64,000 nucleotides of DNA from the NCBI GenBank assembly GCA_036873755.1, contig JAVTVY010017271.1:558001-622000 (forward strand). Direction: 5' to 3'. The position numbers were made by a program, and so were the translations under genes. Below, piece after piece: positions 36,264 through 46,764 of the stretch. Source of the stretch: Hanleya hanleyi (lineage: Eukaryota; Mollusca; Polyplacophora; Lepidopleurida; Hanleyidae). The notes under the pieces were generated by a model. That model was not told the origin of the DNA. It saw only the letters and a program-made list of their open reading frames with translations, and did no database searches. Positions within the stretch are counted from its first letter, which is position 1. Every line of letters begins with the position of its first letter.

Positions 36264-39200
36264 ACAGTGATTGATTTATTAGGGAGTTTATTCTACCAAT
36301 ATAAAGTTCTTCTGCACTATCTGCTCTGATTGTGAGTAATAGTCACGGTCCATATAATCCATTTCCTCTGTTGGTCCTCATTACTGTTAGTCCAATCAGA
36401 AATTTCAAGGTTATTTTAACTTCATTAAGAGCTGCAGAACTGAGGACTATTTACTTCACATGGTTTTGATTTTGGCTCAATCATATTTCTGGGAAAAAAA
36501 TCTTCATTTTGTAAAAAGATTAAAAAAAAAAAAAAAATTGAATTAAGACATTATTTCTGAGCTTACAAGCTATACTGACACATTGTATAGTTATTTTAAA
36601 ATGACCTAATTTAACCTAGTAATTTGTGTCTGACAGTTGAAAAATGTATTTTTTCATTATTATATTTGCCTGGCTAGTTAATAGCTTACGTTAATTATTT
36701 AACTTGGTATTTATTCAGATGTCTATAGCTGCAAACAGTTAAAAAAAATTATAGCTTCTGATTTTGACAGATTTGTCAGAAACATTAAAATATGGAATAT
36801 GTAAAAATAATATGGATATAGTAAGTGATATCCTATTGGTTGGTGGGTGCTTTTTGTGGGTAAATTAAGTATGGCTGACATATGCTCCAGGCTTTATGAG
36901 CTAAGTCTACAAATACCGACTAATAGTTAAACCAATTGAACGTTTTGTGGGGCTTGATGATTTGTATGAGCACTGCAGGGAATATCAAGTGGCCAATCTA
37001 TTGGATAATAAGTAACTTCCTTCGTAGCTGATCATTCGTATGTCATAGTAGGCGTTGAGCCAAGGTAAATTGCCCTCCTGGAGCGTGACTTTCTACTCCT
37101 GAACTACCAATCCGCCTGGGGAAACGGGAATCGTGGATATTCGTAATTTGAAGAAATACTGAGACCAATCCGATGATTGTGATTTTTCGGTTCCTAAAAA
37201 CAGAATACTGAGAGTTCCAGTGGGGTAAAGCTTAACGATATATCATATGCCAAAAGATCTACATTGTATATTGTCTTCTATATGTATTGTCTCAAACCTT
37301 GCCCTCCATCCATTTGGTTGTTAAATTCTTGAGAGAGTCGGCAAATAAATCCTTTTAGAGATGGGTTGATTTGCATGATAATATAATGTTTTTCAACTTT
37401 ACAAGTTAAGCTAAAAGAATAATCAAACTTTTTTTTATCTCATTTTCCATTAGTTGAGAACATGTTGAAATGGTCACTGAACAATATTTGTGGACTATTT
37501 AAAGCCTTCTTATTCAACTCTGTTTCTATCACTTTTTGCCTGAATTCAGAGCCTCAGTTGTTAATAGTTTCCACTTATATATTTGAAAGTTAACACTTAT
37601 TTGGTGAAGTGCCAGTGTTAGTACTGAATGGGTGATCCTAGGTTGGACGATAATTAAACTTTGCTTTGTATGATAATCCCTTATTAAACTATGTCCAAAG
37701 CCTTCTTCCTCCCTGCCTGCCTCAGTCTTCACAACAGACAAATCTCTGTTGACATTGTTATAGCCACTAAAAGATAATAAATCTACAGAGCCCAGTGTAT
37801 TGGCTGAGACTTTTATGAGAGTGTTGATGGCTGCTTTAATGCTTCATTGGGATTCAATTGGCAGATGATGGCAAACTTCAGTCTTACAGGGTTAGGGGGG
37901 TGATAAAAAAAGGGGGGCTAAAGAGAGAGAGAGAGAGAGAAAGCTGGCTTTGATGAGAAACTGGCCAGCTGAAATGGTAGCATTTGAGTTTCTGGGGAGA
38001 AGTTTGCAGCTTCAGGAGTATGGCTTGCTCCCTGGGGCTAGATGTTTTAACATGTGCCAGACTGCTAGGGCTTGGTGTGGCAAGGAAATTAAATCATGCT
38101 CTGTCTCAGCCCACTGGAAAGGCTATCAAAACAATTTCAAACCTGGCCAGCTTTAACTGGGAACAGAAAGTTCTCTAAGAGTTGGCCAGTTTCACCCACA
38201 AACCCAGTGACCCAGTTCAAGTTGGGGCCCCTGTCCAGTGTTGGTAGCCAGTGAGGGCCAGACCTGGCTTGTCCTCAGCTGACCTGAGCCAGTCTCTGGG
38301 GGGAAGGAATTCAGACCTTGTTAATTCCATGTCAGTTCCAGTGTAAGATGGATTTCCCCGATTGAGCCTAGAACAGATGGTCAGATATATTTGGTGTAAC
38401 CTCTCTCAGCTCTCTGGGCTGGTCAGTGGATGGACTCACTGTGAGAGATTCTGACAGAAAAGATAACAACTCACAACATGTTATTCTCTCCCACCCTCTC
38501 CCTTCCCCAGTTCCCAGTTTAGGTGTCATGCTAGATGATATTATATTCGTTAATAACTCAAAATCTTATTTCAAAATTGTACCTTCCCACTTTTCACCCA
38601 TGTTTAAAGGCTTCTGAAAAAAAAAAAATGCAAATAGCTGGCAGCTTTTGGTTAAACTGTTGTCTGTATTGTATTTTGGACATAATGGTAAATGTTAAAT
38701 CTTTGAAATGTACATACACAGATGGAGAGAGAGAGAGAATTCCATGCATGTAATCATAGACAAGAGTTCAAAAAGCTGAGTAAACAGTCAGGCCAGCATG
38801 TTAAATAAGTCACTGGTTACCATATAACTGGAACTGGTACTTTCATAGCATTAAAAACACCAATAGTAAATGTGATAACAATTTCACCTGTATGGATACT
38901 ACCTGGCATTGACACATGCTGTGACAAACACAACAGAGTTATTGCCCTTTACATTGTACTTATCTGTGAATTATTCTCATAGGCCCAGCAACATATAATA
39001 TGTGTATATTTATCCAAACCTACTGCAATTTTCACCCTGAAAGTCAAGCTGAAATTAAAAGAAAAAATTACATGTATTATTGAAATTAAACATGTACATG
39101 TAGAAGCTACAGTGTATTTGTAGATGAAATCTTCAACTCTTTGCCCCATGATGACGTCATATGACGCCTCTTTCAGAACCATAGAGTGACTGCTGGGCTG

Positions 39201-39483
39201 CCCCATAAAACCTTTAGAATGTTCAACTGTAAACTGTTGCATATATTGTAAACTATATATTTTTTACCTTCACATGAAAAAAAAAAGGATAAGTGATTTA
39301 GCATACTTAATACTGCTTGACATAAATGTTAAAGAGTCAAACTAACAAATTTATTAATTTGTTTGAAGCATCAATATGAAATGGTATGGGGCATCAAATG
39401 GTATCATTATGGGGCAATGGTAGCAACCCGCTATGTGGCAAAGAGTTATATATTAATTCTTTTCTTTGCCATTGTTCATTATG
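36264..39483. other. Probable intronic DNA, no supported exon
   Basis: The stretch holds an A-run near 36521-36537, a (GA)n microsatellite of about 19 bases at 37922-37940, and a short GAGAGAGAGAGA near 38723. The segment 37.9-38.3 kb is richer in TGGCCAG-like words (for example GGCCAGCT, CTGGCCAG). Open frames here are short and unrecognised. Confidence 0.45.
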
Positions 39484-39727
39484 GTAAATGCTCCAATATT
39501 TCAATCACATGATGTGGATTTTTTCACCCCAAAATATCCAGGTGATAAAACTGATTAGAATGGAAAGTTGAGGTAATGATACAATAAAAGGACCTTTATA
39601 TCTATGTTAAAAGTTTCTCTACATTTAGAAGGTAATCAATTTTATTATAATAACTGATCAAATCTCGAAGCAAATCTGGAGCTGATTGAATCAATAGTGT
39701 GTTTGTATTATTAGAGTGTTTGCTGTT
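39484..39727. mobile_element. MITE copy 4, inverted relative to copy 3
   Basis: The left end GTAAATGCTCCAATATTTCA matches the right end near 39700-39727 (ATTATTAGAGTGTTTGC). The internal stretch GGACCTTTATATCTATGTTA then AAAGTTTCTCTACATTTAG is the reverse complement, with changes, of the core of copy 3. This proves common descent in the opposite orientation. Confidence 0.75.
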
Positions 39728-40537
39728 GGTTAAATGCAATATTAGATTTCTTGATGAATTCTTATTATTATGGTATATTTGTATTTTCCCTGTTTAGTTG
39801 GAAAGTAACATGCTATGGATTTCTGTGGTTGAGAATTGTGATGGATGTTGAGGGATCAATCTTAATAAATTAATATCTTATCAATGCTCCCCAGTCGCTA
39901 TATAGGATATTACGTATTTCAACTGAATTTGGTGTTCTAAGCACCCATGTCATGAATATTTAATAGCATTATGACCTCACGGTCGCATCTGGACTAATCC
40001 ACTTGCAGTCAAGGAGGGGAGATAGTGTCACCGTCTTCGTTTACCCCAATGTTTACACCAAAAACAAGTCCATATATCTACCCCGTATTATGGTGTCACA
40101 ATGTCGGGACCATGGCAACATGAAAAAACACCCCGCTAGAACGACGTGTTATTCGGCTGAGCCAACCAAAATTTCTCTACCATAAATGTTCCCTTCAAAG
40201 CACTATGATGCGTTCTCAGGATTGGTTGACGCTCGAGTTACTGCAAGCCTGTTAGATCCTTCAAGCGACATATCCAAATGTGGGAGCAGATAGGATTTAA
40301 TTTTAATTAGATTGGTTGAGGGATCTAGTTACAAATTTCTCTCCTACCCTCTCTGAACTAATTTTGAACCTAACTTGTATACAGTGTGAAGGTCTTTATC
40401 TCTGATATCAAAATTTCATTTGACGTGAAATCTTTGTTGTGGACAAGTTTGTTTTAATTGCAGGCTCAATTTCAGATACTTGGCAAAGGAAATGCCAGAA
40501 AGGGCAATTATACCTTTTTGAAAATAGTTGATTCTTG
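39728..40537. other. Probable intronic DNA left of the LTR element
   Basis: No gene is supported. It ends with GATTCTTG; the last four bases CTTG (40534-40537) are the left copy of the LTR element's target duplication. Confidence 0.5.
40534..40537. repeat. Left target site duplication (CTTG)
   Basis: CTTG immediately precedes the LTR terminus TGTTAG. The partner is at 43583-43586. Confidence 0.7.
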
Positions 40538-41440
40538 TGTTAGAAGTTGATTTTCCGGCGCAACTCCAAGACCTTATTTAAAATAGGAAATAACCTCAAA
40601 TAAGTCGCAATGTAGAGCTGCAAACACGGGAACTTCTTTATTACACCGAAGTGTGTCTTCTCGTGATAAAATATACTGAACTACAAAACTACAAATCTAC
40701 ACAAGAAATCCAGTTGGAAGTACGCACAACTTGGTCTGACAGAAGCTGGTTGTCCGAGTTTCTGGTTTTTTATAAACACAAATTGCATATCTTATATAGT
40801 CTAACTATAATACAGCATGACATATAGTGACTGCTATTCAAACATAGGTAACAAAGTATTTTAATTGTAATTGTTTCTCACTCCGTGAGTCTGGCAGACG
40901 GACTAATTCTCAAACCTGTCAAACTATCAAATAATAATAATAATAACAGCTGACCGGTCTGAGATCGCCATCTGTCTGCCATGAACCCGTGAAGTGATAA
41001 TATTGTGCCATTATCACGGCGGAATGAACTTTTACTTAAATCAAATATCAGCATGCCGAAACATGACAGCTGGCAATACAATACCCTTTGTCAATGTACA
41101 TTCTATAAACAGTGAAATGTAACGTATATACAAATTGTAATTAAAAATGATAAAACAGGAGAATTTTACAGCAATCCAGTATGTCTAATATTAATTAACA
41201 CGAGAGGAATAAAATGTAATGTTGTTGAACACTAACAGTGAATTCTTAAGTAATTATTATGAATTGATAAGATATGAGAACATGCAAATATATGTACAAA
41301 TTTATCATTATAAGTGCTCAATCGTAAAGTATGAAATGTAGTGTTTGTAAATTTGAAATACAGATTATGAACGAGAAATAGATGTATAAATATCTCTGCC
41401 CATTAAACGGATTATAAACTGGATATATGTAACTATAACA
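40538..41440 (-). repeat. 3' LTR (903 bp)
   Basis: On the element's strand this is the downstream LTR. A TATATAAG box lies at 40791-40798 (complement) and AATAAA at 40637-40642 (complement), giving a U3, R, U5 order from right to left. It carries an 8 bp insertion near 40690 relative to the other LTR and differs from it only in the leftmost 235 or so bases. A 67-codon open frame inside (40878-41081) is duplicated in the other LTR and is not considered a gene. Confidence 0.92.
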
Positions 41441-41458
41441 TATCCCTCTCGCTCCGCC
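41441..41458 (-). other. Polypurine tract of the LTR element
   Basis: On the minus strand, GGCGGAGCGAGAGGGATA abuts the 3' LTR start TGTTATAG. This is the position and composition expected of the plus-strand primer of an LTR retroelement. Just upstream the frame reads FEDETGGARG, which may be a vestige of the tail of a pol gene. Confidence 0.75.
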
Positions 41459-41693
41459 AGTTTCGTCCTCGAAACCTATGTTTTGAGCGTGGGACTTTTT
41501 CATAAATACTAGATGGTGACAATATAATCCAGGTTTAAGATATGCAGGATCTCACTAGCACTATTAAGAAGCTGTGCCTATGGATGACGAAGACTATCAT
41601 GTGAAATAAAATGAAATAATAGAAGCGTGGTAGTAAAACGAAATGCATACATAAGGAAGCATCTACATGGAAATTAAGAAGAATACGCATAAG

Positions 41694-42590
41694 TTATCGC
41701 CAATAGCCTTGATGTTGAAATTGCATTCGCTGACGATGTTGTAGCATATGATCGATGTGATGTTGTTCAGCATGTCGGCGAATGTCGTCTTGAGAAATGA
41801 CATTACATAAAGGTTGCTCAGTTTTCACAAATGGGCGTGGTCCAGGAATGTCATTTTCATGGGCGGCTAAATATGCTTTCCCTGCGGCATCTAACTTCTC
41901 TTTTGCAATCCATTGCTTGGCTTGGGGTCCCAAACCTTGCCACTGAACTTGAAATTGTTCACAACCATTTTTTATCCTGCGTCGAGTGATCTTCTCTGTT
42001 GGTCGGATCGTAGGAAGCCCGTAATATTCTTTCTTCCCTTCTGTGTCAGTTCTTTCCTTTATATACCCCTGCTGGATAGGGGTGACGTCTGTTACAGGTG
42101 AATGTTCACGAACAGGATGAACAGTTTGATCAGTTTTTGAGACAGACGATATGTCAACAGGTTGAAATGGTGTCACAGTCTGAGACGATCCATCTCGATA
42201 TGTGTTGTCCGTTTGTGTCTCTTTATGTTCGATAGTGAACTCTGTTTGAGTTTCCGATGATTGTGTAAGAATTGATGGATTGGTGACTGTACTGACCTGG
42301 GTGATATCCTGCGCCGGTGCAGATTTTACTCTCATCGCTGTGTTCTTCTCCTCGCACATACGATCTTTGAAGGCTAAGAATCGTTGATTGTCACGACGAA
42401 CAGTCGACGGCGACTTACGTTTCACACAAGCCACACTGACGTCTTTCGGGAGTACATCCACGTTCCCCCAAGTAAAAGTCACTTGAATGGCGTCACCGTT
42501 CGTGTGCTGCAAATTCCAGCTTGTCGGTTCAGCCGGCACACCGAGCATGTTCAATATCTGAAAGACGTCCAAGGTTGGGATCGTAGCCAT
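41694..42590 (-). CDS. Chromodomain-like protein of the LTR element (298 aa)
   Basis: The ATG at 42588-42590 starts 298 codons; the frame is open upstream to the primer site but without another ATG. Residues 1-56 start MATIPTLDVF and look folded (SWNLQHT, IQVTFTWG). Residues 57-67, KRKSPSTVRRD, form a basic patch that I have the impression is shared by other invertebrate element proteins. Residues 80-190 are disordered and Thr/Gln/Ser-rich, with ETQTE (113-117) and KETQTD (123-128). Residues 193-244 look like a chromodomain: TEKITRRRIKNGCEQFQVQW, then a Trp and KEKLDAAGKAYLAAHE. Of the three aromatic-cage positions only the Trp of QVQWQG is kept. The tail is His/Gln-rich. The protein may guide targeting or packaging; it is not an integrase or a Gag with a zinc knuckle. 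Confidence 0.8.
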   Translation of the reverse strand: MATIPTLDVFQILNMLGVPAEPTSWNLQHTNGDAIQVTFTWGNVDVLPKDVSVACVKRKSPSTVRRDNQRFLAFKDRMCEEKNTAMRVKSAPAQDITQVSTVTNPSILTQSSETQTEFTIEHKETQTDNTYRDGSSQTVTPFQPVDISSVSKTDQTVHPVREHSPVTDVTPIQQGYIKERTDTEGKKEYYGLPTIRPTEKITRRRIKNGCEQFQVQWQGLGPQAKQWIAKEKLDAAGKAYLAAHENDIPGPRPFVKTEQPLCNVISQDDIRRHAEQHHIDHMLQHRQRMQFQHQGYWR

Positions 42591-42669
42591 CTTGAATTTC
42601 GGGGAGGAAGCTAGCTGGTTGTTGGTAGGCAGTCGCTTGGAGACTGAGCTTGAGGTAACCGAGATCTTA

Positions 42670-42687
42670 CCACACTTCTGCACCAAA
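42670..42687 (-). other. Primer-binding-like site
   Basis: Directly after the 5' LTR on the minus strand comes TTTGGTGCAGAAGTGTGG. TGG lies two or three bases inside the LTR end, as expected for pairing with a tRNA 3' CCA. The following GTGCAGAAGTG is reminiscent of leucine-tRNA primers (GTGTCAGAAGTG type) but with missing bases. The tRNA identity is a guess. Confidence 0.55.
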
Positions 42688-43582
42688 TGTTAGAAGTTGA
42701 TTTTCCCGCGCAACTCCAAGACCTTATTTAAAATAGGAAATAACCTAAAATAAGTCGCAATGTAGAGCTGCAAACACGGGAACTTCTTTATTACACCGAA
42801 GTGTGTCTTCTGATGATAAAATATACTGAACTACAAAACTACACAAGAAATCCAGTTGGAATTATGCACAACTTGGTCCGACAGAAGCTGGGTGTCCGAG
42901 TTTCTGGTTAATCATAAACACAAATTGCATATCTTATATAGTCTAACTATAATACAGCATGACATATAGTGACTGCTATTCAAACATAGGTAACAAAGTA
43001 TTTTAATTGTAATTGTTTCTCACTCCGTGAGTCTGGCAGACGGACTAATTCTCAAACCTGTCAAACTATCAAATAATAATAATAATAACAGCTGACCGGT
43101 CTGAGATCGCCATCTGTCTGCCATGAACCCGTGAAGTGATAATATTGTGCCATTATCACGGCGGAATGAACTTTTACTTAAATCAAATATCAGCATGCCG
43201 AAACATGACAGCTGGCAATACAATACCCTTTGTCAATGTACATTCTATAAACAGTGAAATGTAACGTATATACAAATTGTAATTAAAAATGATAAAACAG
43301 GAGAATTTTACAGCAATCCAGTATGTCTAATATTAATTAACACGAGAGGAATAAAATGTAATGTTGTTGAACACTAACAGTGAATTCTTAAGTAATTATT
43401 ATGAATTGATAAGATATGAGAACATGCAAATATATGTACAAATTTATCATTATAAGTGCTCAATCGTAAAGTATGAAATGTAGTGTTTGTAAATTTGAAA
43501 TACAGATTATGAACGAGAAATAGATGTATAAATATCTCTGCCCATTAAACGGATTATAAACTGGATATATGTAACTATAACA
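42688..43582 (-). repeat. 5' LTR (895 bp)
   Basis: Upstream LTR on the element's strand. The TATATAAG box (complement of 42933-42940) lies about 140 bases before AATAAA (complement of 42787-42792), so R and U5 occupy roughly 42688-42910 and U3 the rest. The U3 part is identical to that of the other LTR by eye. Confidence 0.92.
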
Positions 43583-43586
43583 CTTG
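43583..43586. repeat. Right target site duplication (CTTG)
   Basis: CTTG follows the LTR terminus ATAACA and matches 40534-40537. Confidence 0.7.
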
Positions 43587-43593
43587 TAACATT

Positions 43594-43600
43594 GTGCTAA
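43594..43600 (+). promoter_or_regulatory. Candidate branch point of the 43629 exon
   Basis: TGCTAAT, a good match to the metazoan branch-point consensus, lies about 30 bases before the acceptor AG at 43627-43628. It sits only about 11 bases from the LTR end, so the insertion just spared it. Confidence 0.4.
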
Positions 43601-43628
43601 TGTTATCTTTCCATCTTGTGTTTTTCAG

Positions 43629-43707
43629 TCCTGAATGTTACACAAGTGGCCTCAGTATGGCGGACCGCCATCAGAGGGACGACGTGTGTATATGGCCCCA
43701 GGTCCAG
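43629..43707 (+). CDS. Candidate exon of an unrecognised plus-strand gene
   Basis: The acceptor (TCTTGTGTTTTTCAG, ending at 43628) and donor (CCAG then GTTAGT at 43708) bound 79 bases. With the first base completing the codon left by the 23934-24075 exon, it reads S, PECYTSGLSMADRHQ, RDDVCIWPQVQ and ends exactly on a codon, in phase with 59430. GC-rich third positions favour this frame. An internal ATG at 43657 in a strong context (A at -3, G at +4) would alternatively make this a first coding exon. A second frame, starting at ATG 43635 and reading KWPQYGGPPSEGRRVYMAPG, is also open into 59430 but has a stop immediately upstream. No family is recognised in either. Confidence 0.5.
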
Positions 43708-44031
43708 GTTAGTGATCTCTTCATTCTGTTTTACTCTAAATTCATATAAAATGATTGAAAATTTAAGAAAATTCTTACCCCCGAATTACCAACTTCTCAC
43801 CAGAAGCAGAATCACTGAATGTGAACAAGTTACAAGCAACCAGTCAAACATCGGCTTGCTTTCACTCAATGAACTTCCAGTCAAGCATGAGATAAGATAC
43901 ATGTACCTGAACAAACAACCAACTAACCAATGGAACAACAGCTTACAATAAATTGACAAACAGCCAGGGGTTATGACAGTGGATTATTATAACAACTGAT
44001 TAAACTTGAGCTGTTGATTAGCCACAACATA
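43708..44031. other. Start of a 15.7 kb candidate intron
   Basis: The open frame of the other reading runs to 43951, but the donor at 43708 is good. The sequence becomes CAACCAA-rich near 43830-43930, grading into the 36 bp minisatellite. Confidence 0.45.
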
Positions 44032-44226
44032 CAACCAATCAAACATTGGGTAACAAGCCTCAAGAAATAACCAATCAAACATTGGGTAACAAGCCTCAAG
44101 AAATAACCAATCAAACATTGGGTAACAAGACTCCGCAAACAACCAATCAAACATTGGGTAGCAAGCCTCAACAAACAACAAATCAACCATTGGGTAAGAA
44201 GCATCAACAAGCAACCAATCAAACAA
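44032..44226 (+). repeat. 36 bp minisatellite, about five copies
   Basis: The unit contains AACCAATCAAACATTGGGTA then ACAAGCCTCAAGAAAT. The first two to three copies are almost identical and the later ones drift (CTCCGCAAACA, CATCAACAAGC). The period is 12 codons, so open frames appear on both strands, for example a repeated GNKPQEITNQTL. CCAATCAAACATTGG is itself a near-palindrome. Confidence 0.9.
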
Positions 44227-46532
44227 GCCGACAAATATCAACAAACATCCAATGCAGCTGAATCTGGCAAATTCCTCGATTTGTGCCAATGGTAATAAAT
44301 TGGCAATGCTAGAGAAGACATTTTTTAATAACATTACGGGAAAAAACTAGAATGTCCTGTCAGACATCGCTTTGATAATATCACACTGTCGTGTTATCAG
44401 TAATGGAAAAAAGGAATTTGTTATGTCGCTGACCACAGTTTTCCTTATAAACTGTCACTCATTTGAAGCTGGTTGTAGAAAATGACCACATTAATCTGTT
44501 GTCAAATCGTTCGCTTGTGGTATTCTATCTGAGATCTTTGATTGTGGTTTACACATAACGAAAAAATGATTAAAAAGTTCCCCCGAAAAAGTTTGAACTC
44601 CTGATGCCATTTGACAACTGATGAAAACACTTTTGTCTTGGCTTCTGATTTGACCTAACCCTTGTGGAGATTTCAAGACAGAATGTTATTAAAATGGTCT
44701 CCCTATAGCTATAGGTCCTCACTATCGCGAGTGTAATTTAAACATTTGAAAGCTCGTTATTAATCTCACCTGTTGTACATAGCCTGCACTTGGAATCTTT
44801 CTGATCTAAAAATGCACAACTGTATATTTGCATATTGCTCTGATTCTGCCCCCACAGACTAATATAGAAGTATTGTATGTTGTAGAGTGGGACACCACGT
44901 TTTGTCAGCTCAGAAATATGTGGTGTACATCACCTTTCCAGAGCTCACAAATCTATGTGCTCCACAACATTTACATGTTTCATTAAACTGAAGATTTGAT
45001 AAAAAGTTAGTAAATTAGTTAAAAGTATGTACTTTTGAAATATCAGTACATCATTTTTACAAACCTCAAAATCTGACTTTTTGATATCTTGTTCTGAGCA
45101 GCTCGGTGTACTTAAAATTTGATCACCAATTTAGTTTTAAATTAAAAATAATTTGATAATGTTCTCGTCTGGTTTCATGACATTTCATCAACTCATATTT
45201 GCAGTAAATTTGATCATGCTATATTGTTCCTGGTTGGAAAAATTGCACTTTTGTGGAGTTTTTACCATAGTTCACAGTTCTATATTGTTTTGACCTGGAT
45301 AATGCAGACAGGTATAATTGACTATAGACCGCAAACTCTGCATAGCTTACTGTAGGGTACCTGTTCGAAAATGGCCAGCCACATATGCACCATTCCAGGT
45401 CTGAACACTGGTCTATTAAAACCACATGTTACCCTCCCAGAATAGCTGGCTAGACTGGACACAGATGACCCCAGAGTAACCTTAAACTAACCCAGTGGTT
45501 CAGAGGCTGGGAGCACATGGTTTCTCTAGTTATCTGCCCCTGATCACTCTGTATTTCAATGTCAGGGTTGTTTTCCATGATTGATGCTGATGTGGAAGTA
45601 CACCAGTTTTAACCCTTATTTCTCTGTGTTCACCAAACTCAAATTTCATTTCTCCATCAAACTTGCAGATAATATTGTTTTGGTTTGAGCATAACAAAAT
45701 AATAAAAAAATCGTGAATCATATCGGCTGAAATCAACATGTAAATTACATTCTAAATGATTATTCCAATAGTTTACTAAGCTGATACATTCAGGGTAGAA
45801 CAAGTAAATATTATGTGTTCTTTGATCGTATGATAGCCAGAAAATAACCATACACCAAGTCTGCTACATACCCATACAGAAGCTGATATTGTGTCCATCT
45901 GTCGACTGGATCGTTTATTCCATTCCCATTCATCAAGATTTGATGGATTGCTTATTGTTATGTCGCCAGTGGAAAACTCTCACGGGCTATCCAAGCATCT
46001 TCATGCGGACTCATCTAACAGGCCAGCGGAATAGTTGCTGTTAAAGGCGGAATTCAAAGCGGTGACATGATTTCACAATTATGGCATTATTCGGCAAAGC
46101 TGACTTCCCTCCTAGCCGCCACTGTCATTAGAGAATTAGGGGCTTTCAAATACCATCTGAAAAATTGCTGCACTGGCTGCACTGTTGGAATAGGCAATCG
46201 CTCCCTGACGCCATATTTCTATCTGTAGAAAAATTGTATGCCCAGCTCAAAATGGTGTACAGTTTGGAAATCATGTTGATGACTTTATTTATTACAGTCC
46301 ATGGAGATTAATTTTGTAATATCTTCTTCAAAGCAGAATCAGAGCTAGTTCTTTAAAAGCAATACCCAATTATTTCAACTGGTTGATTTCTCTACAGTAA
46401 ACTTAATAACCGTCTTTAGTACCGAACCCAGATTGTTCCTACATTGTCAGTAGTGAAGGAAATGGCCCATGTTCTTGAGGATAATGTGTGCGATGACCTG
46501 CACTACTGATAATTGACAACCAGGTACATGTA
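44227..46532. other. Intronic DNA, no supported exon
   Basis: AT-rich with no recognisable exon. The segment 45.95-46.20 kb is more GC-balanced and unique-looking, which could reflect conserved regulatory DNA. No repeats stand out. Confidence 0.45.
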
Positions 46533-46764
46533 TACAATAATCCCTCTAATAATTGAATCGAAGGAAATAAAATTTACAACAATGAAATCTGAGAGTGATC
46601 AAATTTATTAGAAGAAGAAGTTGATAAAATGATCCAAATCTTGCAGATAATCTATCATTTCTTTGTTATTTCATTGATCATTGAACAGCCATTTGAATTT
46701 TGTCCCAGAAATTGGAGGTGATTGAATTTTGATCAGGGGATTGAATTATAGAGGGATTACTGTA
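46533..46764. mobile_element. MITE copy 5
   Basis: The left end TACAATAATCCCTCTAATAA continues TTGAATC. The right end in reverse complement reads TACAGTAATCCCTCTATAAT and continues TCAATC. The arms are about 27 bp with about three mismatches. Confidence 0.75.

Larger units (their letters stand above)
40538..43582 (-). mobile_element. 3.05 kb non-autonomous LTR retrotransposon with a single chromodomain-like ORF
   Basis: Two direct repeats of 903 and 895 bp (40538-41440 and 42688-43582) start TGTTAG and end ATAACA, so the termini are TG...CA with a TGTTA/TAACA inverted pair. CTTG flanks both sides (40534-40537 and 43583-43586) as a 4 bp target duplication. Read on the minus strand there is a primer-binding-like site after the 5' LTR, one ORF of 298 codons, then a purine-rich tract before the 3' LTR. 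The internal region is only 1247 bp and has no protease, reverse transcriptase, RNase H, integrase or CCHC knuckle. It must depend on another element for mobilisation. It is inserted antisense to the candidate host gene. Confidence 0.92.

Noticed and set aside
40878..41081. 67-codon frame also present at 43020-43223
   Set aside because: It is the same stretch of the two identical LTR parts. It lies within U3 and has no recognisable domain.
42591..42686. Upstream extension of the retroelement ORF by 32 codons using TTG
   Set aside because: The TTG start overlaps the primer-binding-like site and is not expected in an animal. The ATG at 42588-42590 is preferred.
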